A DNA stretch of 19,305 nt from JAFALX01 sp036378495 (GTDB taxonomy: Bacteria > Chloroflexota > Dormibacteria > Aeolococcales > Aeolococcaceae): positions 1 through 19,305 of the forward strand of contig DASUWI010000123.1 in the NCBI GenBank assembly GCA_036378495.1. Reading direction: 5' to 3'. The notes beneath the pieces are model-generated. The model did no database searches. It was not told the origin of the DNA and saw only the letters and a list, made by a program, of their open reading frames with translations. The translations under genes were made by a program, and so were the position numbers. Positions 1 to 9,295 of the stretch are shown here, piece after piece. Numbering within the stretch: position 1 is the stretch's first letter; every line of letters begins with the position of its first letter.

Positions 1-55
1 GCGTAGACGAAAGCGGAACAGTGCATCATCGTGTGTCAAGGCGGCGCTCCTGAGG

Positions 56-1036
56 TTGGTTGAACTCTCCGAAGGATGCGCCGCTTCTTGTTACTTGGGG
101 GTCAGTCCGCCAAGTGTCGGGAGATCTCGGGGATACAACACGTTAGAGGATCCGACACGCGCTGGGGACGCGGAGTCCTCTGAGGAAGGACGGGGACCGT
201 CGGTCCCGTCTGATGCAAACGCGCCGGCCATTGGAGCGCGCCGAACGCCCGTGCCGACTGTCGCGTGGGACGCGGTCTTCGGCGTTATCGGGGAGTGGGC
301 TTCAATACCGCTGGTTCGCGATATCGGACCGCTTGTCGCATTAGCTATTCCGACGCTGCCAGCGGTTGGGACGCTGGTACGCGCCGCCGCACTCAGCACT
401 CTAGGTGTAAACGGAAGGTTCGCCGCGGCGTCGCCGCTCGGAGACCTCGTGTTGACGGGCGCAAATGTCTTCCTCTACCCCGTGTACTCGCAGGTCCTTC
501 TCGTCGCCGGTGCACCGATTTTGCGAGGCTGGTTGACGGGTCACTCGCCGCGAATACGCTTGATTATTAGGATCGCGATCGTCGTTGCTGTGGTGGCCTT
601 CCTGTTGTTGGCTCCGCCGTGGCCACTCTCGTGGTTCGTGCAGCTTCCACAACTGTTAGAAGTGATCCTCCTGTACGCAACCATGCGCGGAGGGAGGTTC
701 ATGTCCATTCGGACCGCTGCCACGACGGTGCTTTTCGCAGGCTTGGTCGCGGCGGCTGTGAGTGGGCTTACGCTGAGCGTACCGGATGTAGTAGCGGTCC
801 GCGCGACGTTCACTGCGGGTGTGCCGTTAGCTACGGGAAAGTACATTCTGCTCGGCCAAGACGCAGGCAATGTCTACCTAACGCCATGCTCACATCCGGG
901 TGCCGCATATCAGTTGCCCACCGCGCAAGTGACGTCGCTGGTTGAGACGACGGCTCCGGCAGCTTATGGCGGGAGTCTGGTCGGTGTCGTTTTTCAGGGC
1001 AAGGCCGGTCCGCAGGCCACAGCCGTCTTATGCTGA
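56..1036 (+). CDS. Multi-spanning membrane protein of unknown function
   Basis: I do not recognise this protein. Read from the TTG at 56 it is 326 aa. About 65 polar, Gly/Ser/Pro-rich residues come first, then hydrophobic stretches near residues 91-113, 131-153, 168-187, 197-210 and 221-240, so roughly four or five membrane spans. A tail of about 75 residues (250-326) contains GKYILLGQ and two cysteines (278 and the last residue, 326), and could form a small domain outside the membrane. The start is uncertain. The frame stays open to the left edge of the window, the TTG lacks a good ribosome site, and a GTG at 251 would give a shorter protein that keeps every span. Codon use includes tta, ata and agg and is visibly less GC-rich at third positions than in the genes from 1689 on, which suggests an accessory or acquired gene. 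Confidence 0.55.
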   Translation: MVELSEGCAASCYLGVSPPSVGRSRGYNTLEDPTRAGDAESSEEGRGPSVPSDANAPAIGARRTPVPTVAWDAVFGVIGEWASIPLVRDIGPLVALAIPTLPAVGTLVRAAALSTLGVNGRFAAASPLGDLVLTGANVFLYPVYSQVLLVAGAPILRGWLTGHSPRIRLIIRIAIVVAVVAFLLLAPPWPLSWFVQLPQLLEVILLYATMRGGRFMSIRTAATTVLFAGLVAAAVSGLTLSVPDVVAVRATFTAGVPLATGKYILLGQDAGNVYLTPCSHPGAAYQLPTAQVTSLVETTAPAAYGGSLVGVVFQGKAGPQATAVLC

Positions 1037-1080
1037 GATGGAGACTAACGCCCTGTGGCAAGCTGCTTGGCAGGCTCTAA

Positions 1081-1260
1081 AGCAGCGGACGAGACGACGA
1101 CAGCACGGCCAGGGGACTCACAACAAACGAGATCGCCGCGCGTCTCTACATCACTCCGCAAACCACCGATCACCACATCCAGCACGTCTACAACAAGATC
1201 GGCGTGTCGACTCGGGGCGCCGCCGCGCTTTGGGCCACGCAACACGCGGTCGTGCAGTGA
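1081..1260 (+). pseudogene. C-terminal remnant of a LuxR-type helix-turn-helix gene
   Basis: Frame 1 is open from just after a TAA at 1078 to a TGA at 1258-1260. From 1114 it reads GLTTNEIAARLYITPQTTDH followed by HIQHVYNKIGVSTRGAAAL and a short tail. This is the recognition half of a LuxR/GerE HTH domain (GLTNxEIA, ...VSTRAAAAL) as found at the C-terminus of many regulators. The first helix of the domain (normally LTxREVEVLRLVA) is not readable, there is no start codon, and no receiver or sensor domain precedes it. I read it as the 3' stump of a decayed regulator. It lies between the membrane protein gene and the signalling operon. The match to the domain half is clear. What the intact protein was cannot be told. 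Confidence 0.75.
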
Positions 1261-1688
1261 CTTCAGCAACCCGGCGCCTCGCGGGAGGGTGGGGTTGACG
1301 GGCCGCTGCAGCCGTCGTCGGGAGATGTGACCGCGGTCACCCACGACGCCGCCGCAGCACCTCGCCTGTCACCCACCTACGACCTGGTCCTACGACATCG
1401 GTGACGTAGCGACGGAGCCGGGCCCCAGCTCACCCCGGCTTCAAGACTCTTCTGAATAGGCTCCGGCGCCGGCGGTCAACTCTCCAGAGCGCGCGCGAAC
1501 GCATTCGGCGCCTCCGTCGCCGCGACGCGGTCGTGACAATCGGACCCTCCAGGTCGTAGGACCGGTCACAACGCGATTCTGTACGCACTACACATCTGTA
1601 ATAACCGTGCAATTCCCACCGGGTGCTGGTAGTGTCGCGTCTGCACCTTAGGCGGGTGGTGACTTAATCCCCCTGCGGAGACCCTTCC
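1261..1688. other. Gene-poor stretch upstream of the signalling operon
   Basis: I see no convincing coding sequence on either strand. Frames that stay open here are short, arginine-rich and without family resemblance. The stretch holds a 14-bp perfect palindrome at 1327-1340 and presumably the promoter of the operon that starts at 1689. No clear -10/-35 pair could be picked out. The last bases (1676-1680, GGAG type) are the ribosome site of the next gene. Confidence 0.6.
1327..1340. repeat. 14-bp perfect palindrome GTGACCGCGGTCAC
   Basis: The site is self-complementary over all 14 bases. Its length and symmetry fit an operator for a dimeric regulator, but no target gene starts nearby: the next start codon is about 350 bp downstream. 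In high-GC DNA a palindrome of this length could also arise by chance. Confidence 0.35.
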
Positions 1689-2129
1689 TTGAGAAACGGC
1701 GCCGGTGAGGTGCACATCCTCCTCGTCGAGGACAATCCGGGTGACGTTCGTCTCACACTCGAGGCGCTGCACGACGGCCGCATCTCCAACCAGGTGACCG
1801 TGGTGCACGACGGCGAGGAGGCGCTCGACTTCCTGCGTCGCCGCGGCAAGCACAGCGACGCCGACCGCCCGCATCTCGTTCTGCTCGACCTCAACCTGCC
1901 CAAGAAGGACGGACGCGAGGTGCTCGAGGAGGTGAAGTCCGATCCCGTGCTGCACCGCATCCCGGTGATCGTGCTCACCACGTCGAGCGCCGAGCGCGAT
2001 GTGCTGCTGTCGTACGACCTGCACGCCAACTGCTACATCAAGAAGCCGATCGACTACGAGGAGTTCATGGCCGCCATCCGCGGCATCGAGAACTTCTGGA
2101 CAAAGATCGTGCGGCTGCCGCCCGAATGA
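1689..2129 (+). CDS. Stand-alone response regulator, Rcp1-like receiver
   Basis: This 146-aa protein is a single receiver domain with no output domain, like the Rcp1-type regulators that pair with phytochrome-like or GAF kinases. Visible landmarks are the acidic pair E14-D15 in HILLVEDNPGD, the phospho-acceptor D67 in LVLLDLNLPKKDG, the T97-T98 switch region in VIVLTTSS, and K119 in YIKKP. It would accept phosphate from a histidine kinase and act through protein contact. The TTG start is preceded by GCGGAG with an 8-nt gap, a good ribosome site. The stop overlaps the next start (ATGA), so it is translationally coupled to the GGDEF-EAL gene, and the membrane kinase two genes on is the obvious partner. 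The pairing is inference from gene order and family habit. Confidence 0.9.
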   Translation: MRNGAGEVHILLVEDNPGDVRLTLEALHDGRISNQVTVVHDGEEALDFLRRRGKHSDADRPHLVLLDLNLPKKDGREVLEEVKSDPVLHRIPVIVLTTSSAERDVLLSYDLHANCYIKKPIDYEEFMAAIRGIENFWTKIVRLPPE

Positions 2130-3816
2130 GCGCCCAAGCTGCCGTGGCCGTGCTGCGTGCGACGCAGCGCATTCTGCTCATCGAGGACAACGCCGGGGAC
2201 GCGCGGCTCGTGCAGCTCATGCTCGACGATGGCGGCGAGGGCGGCTTCACCGTGAATCACGTGGACCGTCTCGCGGCCGCGTGGCCACCGATTCGCGCCG
2301 GATCGATCGACTGCGCGCTGGTGGATCTGTCGCTGCCCGATGCCGACGGTCTCGAGGGAGTCGATCAGCTCATCGAGAGCGCACCCGATCTGCCCATCAT
2401 CGTGCTCACCGGCCGCGACGATCTCGATCTCGCCATCGCGGCGCTGCAGCACGGCGCGCAGGACTACCTCATCAAGGGACGCGTTGACTCCGGGTTGCTG
2501 TCACGCGCGGTGCGCTACGCGGTGGAGCGCAAACATGCGGAGGTGGCGCTGGCGCATCAGGCGATGCACGACGCGCTCACCGACCTGCCCAATCGCGCGC
2601 TCTTTCTCGACCGGCTGAGCCAGGCGCTGGCGGGCAGCAAGCGCCGCGCGTCCACCAATGCCGTGCTGTTCGTCGACATCGACCGGTTCAAGGTCGTCAA
2701 CGACAGCCTGGGTCACGTCGAGGGCGATCGCGCGCTGATGACGCTCTCGCACCGCATCTCGCGCGTGCTGCGCCCGGGCGACACGGTGGCGCGCTTCGGT
2801 GGTGACGAGTTCACCGTGCTCTGCTGCGAGCTCAGCGATCCCAACGAGTGCATCACCATCGCGCAGCGACTGCTGGACGTCATCCGCCAGCCGATCAACC
2901 TCAGCGGCGCCCAGGTGGTGCTCACCGCCAGCATCGGCATCGCAATTGGTGACGACTCCTCGGTGGCGCCCGAGACGCTGATCCGCAACGCCGACGCCGC
3001 GATGTATCGCGCCAAGGAGGGAGGCCGCGCCCGCTGGCTCGTGTTCGACCAGCAGATCCACCGCCGCGCCGTCGAGCGCCTGGAGACCGAGGTGGAGCTG
3101 CGCCGCGCCGTGGGCGAGGGCGCGTTCTCGCTCGACTACCAGCCGATCTTTCGTCGCGAGGGGCTGCAGCTCGCCGGCTTCGAGGCGCTCATCCGCTGGA
3201 AGCGCCGCGGGCACGGCATCGTCGCTCCCGACAGCTTCATCCCGCTCGCCGAGGAGACCGGCCTCATCAACGAGATCGGCGCCTGGGTGCTCCGCGAGGC
3301 GGGGGAGGAGGCAGCGCACTGGACCCCGCGCAACGGCTTGCCGCACCCGTTTGTCTCAGTCAACGTCTCCGGGCTGCAGCTAACCAATGAATCGCTGCTC
3401 GACGTGGTCGTGAGCGTCCTCGAGCATACCGGCCTCGCACCCGACCGCCTCTGGCTCGAGATCACGGAGACGGCGCTGTTCCACGACGTCGACGCCACCG
3501 AGCTCGCGCTTCGGGAGCTGCGCTCGATCGGTGTCAAGCTCGCCGTCGACGACTTCGGCACCGGATACACCACGCTCGGCAACCTCAAGCGCTTCCCCGT
3601 CGACGTCATCAAGATCGACCGCTCGTTCGTCGCCGAGCTGGGGCCGTCGAGCCGCGATGCGGCCATCATCACTGCGGTGACGACGCTGGCGCATGAGCTC
3701 GGCCTGGTGGTCACCGCTGAAGGCGTGGAGACGCCGGAGCAGCTCCGGCTCCTCTGCGATCTCGGCTGCGACTTCCTGCAGGGCTTCCATATCGGGCGGC
3801 CCGGTCCGGTGTCACT

Positions 3817-3820
<4 letters not shown>
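2126..3820 (+). CDS. Receiver-GGDEF-EAL c-di-GMP synthase/phosphodiesterase
   Basis: This 564-aa cytosolic protein has three domains. Receiver (about 15-130): phospho-acceptor D67 in ALVDLSLPD and K118 in YLIKG. GGDEF (about 145-308): intact GGDEF at 225-229, and RPGD at 216-219, exactly five residues before it, which is the product-inhibition I-site position. EAL (about 325-560): E353 in EALIRW, N413 in NVSG, E445 in EITE, D475-D476 in DDFGTG, K496 in IKID, E532 in AEGVE and Q552 in LQGF. All canonical metal and catalytic positions appear present, so both synthesis and breakdown of c-di-GMP are possible, with the receiver likely setting the balance. ATGA overlap with the upstream receiver gene and GTGA overlap with the kinase gene place it in the middle of one transcription unit. 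Which activity dominates cannot be read from sequence. Confidence 0.95.
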
Positions 3821-5712
<1,892 letters not shown>

Positions 5713-5721
5713 GCGGCGCAC

Positions 5722-5749
5722 TGTCGAATCCGGGCCTGTCCCATTCGTC
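5722..5749 (+). promoter_or_regulatory. Probable ECF42-type sigma promoter (TGTCGA-N18-CGTC)
   Basis: TGTCGA at 5722-5727 and CGTC at 5746-5749 are separated by 18 nt. From memory, the motif described for ECF42 sigma factors in Streptomyces is TGTCGA in the -35 region and CG(A/T)C in the -10 region. Both elements are exact here. The site lies 50 nt before the DGPF gene, whose cassette encodes an ECF42-like sigma factor, so positive autoregulation is likely. Confidence 0.7.
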
Positions 5750-5798
5750 GTGTGGGTAGCGCACCATTGCGCGCAGCGACCCACGGAGGATTCAGGAC

Positions 5799-6149
5799 AT
5801 GCGGTACGTGCTCTTGTTCGCCGGCGACCAATCGGCCTTCAACTCGATGACGCCCGAGGACGTGCAGGCGATGTACGGGCAGATCGGCGAGTGGTGGGGC
5901 AAGCACTCGGCCGCCGGCACCATCACCGGCGGCGAACAGCTGCAGCCGCCGAACGCGGCGACCACAGTCCGCCACGGCAACGGCACCGGCGGCACCACGA
6001 TCACCGACGGTCCCTTCATCGAAGCCAAGGAGCAGATCGGCGGCTTCGCGGTCGTCGAGGTCGACAACCTGGATCAGGCCCTCGACCTTGCCAAGACCTG
6101 GCCGGCGCGCGGCACGGTCGAGGTGCGGCCCACGGTGGACATGCGCTGA
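5799..6149 (+). CDS. YCII-related DGPF-domain protein
   Basis: A 116-aa soluble protein of the YCII/DGPF family. The family's namesake motif is intact at 70-73 (ITDGPFIEAKEQIGGF), and the N-terminus MRYVLLFAGD is typical. The biochemical role of DGPF proteins is not settled; an enzyme-like ferredoxin fold is the usual description. DGPF genes are well-known neighbours and targets of ECF42 sigma factors, and this one sits directly before such a gene and behind a matching promoter. GGAGGA at 5785-5790, 8 nt before the ATG, is a strong ribosome site and fixes the start. The 86-bp gap after the kinase gene contains the promoter and no visible terminator. Confidence 0.92.
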   Translation: MRYVLLFAGDQSAFNSMTPEDVQAMYGQIGEWWGKHSAAGTITGGEQLQPPNAATTVRHGNGTGGTTITDGPFIEAKEQIGGFAVVEVDNLDQALDLAKTWPARGTVEVRPTVDMR

Positions 6150-6171
6150 GAGGCGAATAGGGGACGCTCTG

Positions 6172-7410
6172 GTGGAGGCGTCCGCGTTCCAGGACGCGGT
6201 GACCACGGTCTTCCGCGAAGAGGCGAGCCGCGTCGTCGCCGCGATCATGCGCAGCGTCGGCGACTTCGACCTCGCCGAGGAGGCCTCGCAGGACGCCCTC
6301 CTCGAGGCGCTCGAGGCATGGCCCCGGGAGGGGATTCCGCGGCGCCCGGGTGCGTGGCTGGTCACGGTGGCCAGGCGTCGCGCCATCGACCGCATCCGCC
6401 GCTCCGCCAAGCTGGAGCAGCGGCTGCCGCTGTTGCAGACGGAGACGGCCGGCGGCAGGGAGCCGGACGACCGCCTCCGCCTCATCTTCACCTGCTGCCA
6501 CCCGGCGCTCAGCCGGGCGGCGCAGGTGGCCCTCACGTTGCGCGCGGTGCTCGGCCTGACCACGGCCGAGATCGCCGCCGCGTTCCTCACCTCCGAGACC
6601 ACGGTGGCACAGCGCATCGTCAGGGCCAAGCGCAAGATCGTCGACGCCGGCATCCCCTACGGGCTCAGCGACGAGACCCATCTGCACGAGCGGCTCGACG
6701 AGGTGCTGACCGTGCTGTACCTCACCTTTAACGAGGGCTACGTGTCCGCGGGCTGGGAGACCAGCGGCCGGCGCGACGTCGCCGAGGACGCGCGGTGGCT
6801 GGCGGCGCTCGTGGTGCGGTTGATGCCGCGCGAGCCGGAGCCGATGGGACTGCTCGCGCTCATGTCGCTCCACCTCGCACGCTGGCGGGCGCGCTTCGAC
6901 GACGCCGGCGAGCTGGTGGTGCTGCGTGACCAGGACCGCAGCCTCTGGGACCGCGGCGCGATCGCCAACGCCTGCGCGCTCCTCGACGCCGCCGGAGCGA
7001 TCGGCCGCCCCGGCCGCTACCAGCTGCAGGCCGCGATCGCCGCCTGCCACGCCGAGGCGCCGACGTACGAGGCGACCGACTGGGCGCAGATCGTCACGCT
7101 CTACGACATGCTTGCGGCGCACGACCCGTCGCCGGTGGTGCGCCTGAACCGCGCCATCGCGCTGCGTGAGATCGCGGGGCCGGAGGTGGCGCTGCGGGAG
7201 GTGGACGCTGTGGCGCTCGACCTCGACCGCTATCACCTGCTCCACGCCACCCGTGCCGAGCTTCTCACCGAGCTGGATCACAATGAGGATGCGGCGGCGG
7301 CGCTCGAGCGGGCGCTCGAGCTCACCCTGAACCCGGCGGAGCGCCGGCTGCTCCGTCGCCGCCTCGAGACAGTGCAGCGCACGTCACACGTTTCTAGGAG
7401 GGCAGGATGA
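6172..7410 (+). CDS. ECF42-type RNA polymerase sigma factor with C-terminal extension
   Basis: From the GTG at 6172 the protein is 412 aa, about twice a minimal ECF sigma factor. Sigma-2 spans about residues 5-78 (DFDLAEEASQDALLEALEAW, RRRAIDRIRR). The family hallmark DDRLRLIFTCCHPALS is at 99-114. The sigma-4 HTH is about 118-155 (LGLTTAEIAAAFLTSETTVA). LTFNEGY (184-190) opens the long helical C-terminal region (DUF6596/TPR-like) of this group. I chose GTG 6172 because AGGGGA (6159-6164) lies 7 nt upstream and residue 1 leads straight into sigma-2; an earlier ATG at 6088 would lie inside the DGPF gene and add 28 unrelated residues. No anti-sigma gene is next to it, as is usual for ECF42, where the extension is thought to regulate activity. 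Its stop overlaps the next start (ATGA). Confidence 0.93.
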   Translation: MEASAFQDAVTTVFREEASRVVAAIMRSVGDFDLAEEASQDALLEALEAWPREGIPRRPGAWLVTVARRRAIDRIRRSAKLEQRLPLLQTETAGGREPDDRLRLIFTCCHPALSRAAQVALTLRAVLGLTTAEIAAAFLTSETTVAQRIVRAKRKIVDAGIPYGLSDETHLHERLDEVLTVLYLTFNEGYVSAGWETSGRRDVAEDARWLAALVVRLMPREPEPMGLLALMSLHLARWRARFDDAGELVVLRDQDRSLWDRGAIANACALLDAAGAIGRPGRYQLQAAIAACHAEAPTYEATDWAQIVTLYDMLAAHDPSPVVRLNRAIALREIAGPEVALREVDAVALDLDRYHLLHATRAELLTELDHNEDAAAALERALELTLNPAERRLLRRRLETVQRTSHVSRRAG

Positions 7411-7856
7411 TGCGTGGTCGCAAGGGACCGGCGTGGACGGTCGTCATCAACGCACCGCAGGAGCGCGTGTACGAGTACGTGGCCGACCTCTCGCGCCACC
7501 CCGAGTGGAGCCCGGACGACATGCAGATCACGGGGCCGACGGGGCCCACGCACGAGGGCGCCATGTACGAGGCGGTCGGCACACTTCGTGGCAAGCGCAA
7601 CGAGTCGAATGTGTTCGTCACCGAGCTGGAGCCGCCGAACCGCATCGAGTTCGAGGCACAGGACTCCAGCGGCATCGCCGGTCACGTGTTCACCTTCACC
7701 CCGGAGAACGGCGGCACCCGCGTGACGCGGACGCTGTATGGGGTGAAGCAGCCGGGGCTGGCGCCGCTGCTCTACGTGATCTTTCGCGGCTCTATCAACA
7801 AGAACTTCAACGCGGCGCTGCAGAAGCTCAAACAGCGGCTCGAGGCGGGCGTGTAG
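7407..7856 (+). CDS. SRPBCC (polyketide cyclase/START-fold) family protein
   Basis: A 149-aa small hydrophobic-ligand-type protein. The start of the fold is clear (WTVVINAPQERVYEYVADLS, then HPEWSP), followed by alternating strands (FVTELEPPNRIEFEAQ, HVFTFTPENGGTRVTRTL) and a long C-terminal helix (SINKNFNAALQKLKQRLEAG). SRPBCC proteins bind or transform lipids and aromatic molecules; no ligand can be named. The ATG overlaps the sigma-factor stop. The strong AGGAGG at 7396-7401 lies 5 nt before ATG 7407 and 8 nt before a second ATG at 7410, so either methionine may be used. It is the third gene of the ECF42 cassette. Its 3' end overlaps the convergent VOC gene by 29 nt. Confidence 0.88.
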   Translation: MMRGRKGPAWTVVINAPQERVYEYVADLSRHPEWSPDDMQITGPTGPTHEGAMYEAVGTLRGKRNESNVFVTELEPPNRIEFEAQDSSGIAGHVFTFTPENGGTRVTRTLYGVKQPGLAPLLYVIFRGSINKNFNAALQKLKQRLEAGV

Positions 7857-8205
7857 CCTCGGCCGCCGTCGTGTGCAGCGGCTGGTACAGCATCAGCTCG
7901 GTGCCGTCGGGGAGCGCAATCTGAATCGAGCGGCCCCAGCGGTGCTCCGCGATGTCGCCGGCGAACTCCACGCCGCGGGCGCGCAGCTCGGCGATCGTGG
8001 TCTCGAGGTCGTCGCACATGAGGCCGAGCTCATGATGCTCGTGCCCGGCGTCGATGGGATGCACCGCCATCTCCGCGGGTGGCAGCGCGAAGATGGGCCA
8101 GCCGCCGCCGGCGTCGACATCGGGAAAGCCGAGCATGTCGCGAAAGAATGCGCGCATCTCATCGGCCTTGGGCGTGTAGATCAGCGTGTGTGCGCCGGTG
8201 ATCAT
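7828..8205 (-). CDS. VOC (glyoxalase/bleomycin-resistance fold) protein
   Basis: A 125-aa single-unit protein with two beta-alpha-beta-beta-beta modules. Module 1 is TLIYTPKADEMRAFFRDMLG followed by FPDV, with WPIFALPPAEMAVHP. Module 2 is ELGLMCDDLETTIAELRARG, ending GTELMLYQPL. Likely metal-site positions are H6 and E103, but the enzyme activity cannot be assigned. The ATG at 8205 lies only 5 nt after the stop of the IMPDH/GMPR-like gene, so the two are co-transcribed. A longer open frame upstream on this strand is only a shadow of that neighbour. A glyoxalase- or dioxygenase-like role is family-level inference only. Confidence 0.85.
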   Translation of the reverse strand: MITGAHTLIYTPKADEMRAFFRDMLGFPDVDAGGGWPIFALPPAEMAVHPIDAGHEHHELGLMCDDLETTIAELRARGVEFAGDIAEHRWGRSIQIALPDGTELMLYQPLHTTAAEATRPPRAAV

Positions 8206-8210
8206 GGCGC

Positions 8211-9245
8211 CTAGCGCAGCCGCAGCACGCTGACGTTCTGGCGGTACTCGTCGAGAGTCCGCGCGTTCATGTACGACATCGAGCTGCGCAGGCCGGCGAG
8301 GTAGCGGCGCATCACGCCTGCGGCGCTGCCCTTGTAGGGCACCATCGTCTCGGCGCCCTCCACGTACTCGGGGTCGTCGCCGCCGTATTCCTGCTGCACG
8401 GAGAACGACGCGGCGCCGCGCATGATCTTGTACTTCTTGCCGTCGATGACGATCACGCGTCCGGGCGCCTCGCGCGTCCCGGCCAGCGCAGAGCCGACCA
8501 TGACGCAGTCCGCGCCGAGCGCGAGCAGCTTGCAGAGGTCGGCGGGGTAGCGGACGCCGCTGTCGCCCATGATCAGCGCGCTGTGGCGCACCGCGGCGGC
8601 CTCGGCGACGGCGTGGGGCGTGGGGACGAACACGCCGGTCTCGTTGCGCGTCTCGCACACCGACCCGCCGGCGATGCCGACGCGGATGGCGTCCGCGCCT
8701 GCCTCCTCGAGCCAGGCGAAGCCCTCGGCGCTGGCGACGTTGCCGGCGATGACGAACACCTCGGGGGTACGCGTTCGCATCCATGCGATGGCATCGGCAA
8801 CCTGGACGTGCGCACCGTTGGCGGTGTCGATGCAGACGATGCGGCAGCCGGCGTCGACGAGCCGCTGGAACCGCACCCGGTAGTCCCCGGTGGATCCGAT
8901 CGCGGCACCCACCGCGCCGCTGTGGCGCAGCACGCGGCGCAGTTCGTCCACCTGGGAGTCCACGCTCTGAAAGCGGTGGAGGATGCCCAGCGCGCCGTTC
9001 TCGGCAAGCGCGAGGCACATGTCGACGCCGCAGACGTCCGGCATCGGCGACCCCAGCATCGGCATCTGCAGCAGCACCGGGCCGAATTGCACGGCCGGCT
9101 GCGCATCGGAGCGGTGCGCGAGGGTCGACGTCACGCGCGGCGCCAGGGTGACGTCGTCGTAGTCGAACCCGGTGCCGGTCACGTCCACCTTGGTGCCACG
9201 CCGTGGAGTGAGCGTGGTGAAAGCTGCATCCGCCATCGAAGCCAT
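8211..9245 (-). CDS. IMP dehydrogenase/GMP reductase family protein, no CBS domains
   Basis: A 344-aa TIM-barrel enzyme. Landmarks are FDYDDVTLAP (27-36), DTANGAH (140-146), VIAGNVAS (165-172), the catalytic loop GIAGGSVCETR with Cys197 and Thr199, GDSGVRYPADL (227-237), and a flap ending VEGAETMVPYKG. It lacks the CBS pair of a full IMPDH. Its length, and a C-terminus like GMP reductase, favour a GuaC-like role, interconverting GMP and IMP with NADPH. However, the loop has GG where IMPDH and GMPR have GPG, and GDSG replaces the usual ADGG, so I give no symbol. Two starts are possible (9245 or 9236), neither with a ribosome site. A TAGCAT box lies 7 nt before ATG 9236, which would fit a leaderless start there. 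It is divergent from prfB and followed by the VOC gene. Confidence 0.82.
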   Translation of the reverse strand: MASMADAAFTTLTPRRGTKVDVTGTGFDYDDVTLAPRVTSTLAHRSDAQPAVQFGPVLLQMPMLGSPMPDVCGVDMCLALAENGALGILHRFQSVDSQVDELRRVLRHSGAVGAAIGSTGDYRVRFQRLVDAGCRIVCIDTANGAHVQVADAIAWMRTRTPEVFVIAGNVASAEGFAWLEEAGADAIRVGIAGGSVCETRNETGVFVPTPHAVAEAAAVRHSALIMGDSGVRYPADLCKLLALGADCVMVGSALAGTREAPGRVIVIDGKKYKIMRGAASFSVQQEYGGDDPEYVEGAETMVPYKGSAAGVMRRYLAGLRSSMSYMNARTLDEYRQNVSVLRLR

Positions 9246-9282
9246 GCTAGTGGGTCAGGGCGTGGCGCGACCCGACTCCGGA

Positions 9283-9288
9283 TACACT
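9283..9288 (+). promoter_or_regulatory. -10 box TACACT of prfB, leaderless-type
   Basis: TACACT within GGATACACT ends 7 nt before the prfB ATG. Transcription would therefore begin at or next to the start codon, and there is no ribosome site before the ATG. No recognisable -35 box was found at normal spacing. Confidence 0.5.
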
Positions 9289-9295
9289 CCTTCGC

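Noticed and set aside
8206..9018. Extended N-terminus of the VOC frame reaching back to 9018 on the minus strand
   Set aside because: It overlaps the IMPDH/GMPR-like gene entirely and is arginine-rich shadow; the VOC fold starts exactly at ATG 8205.
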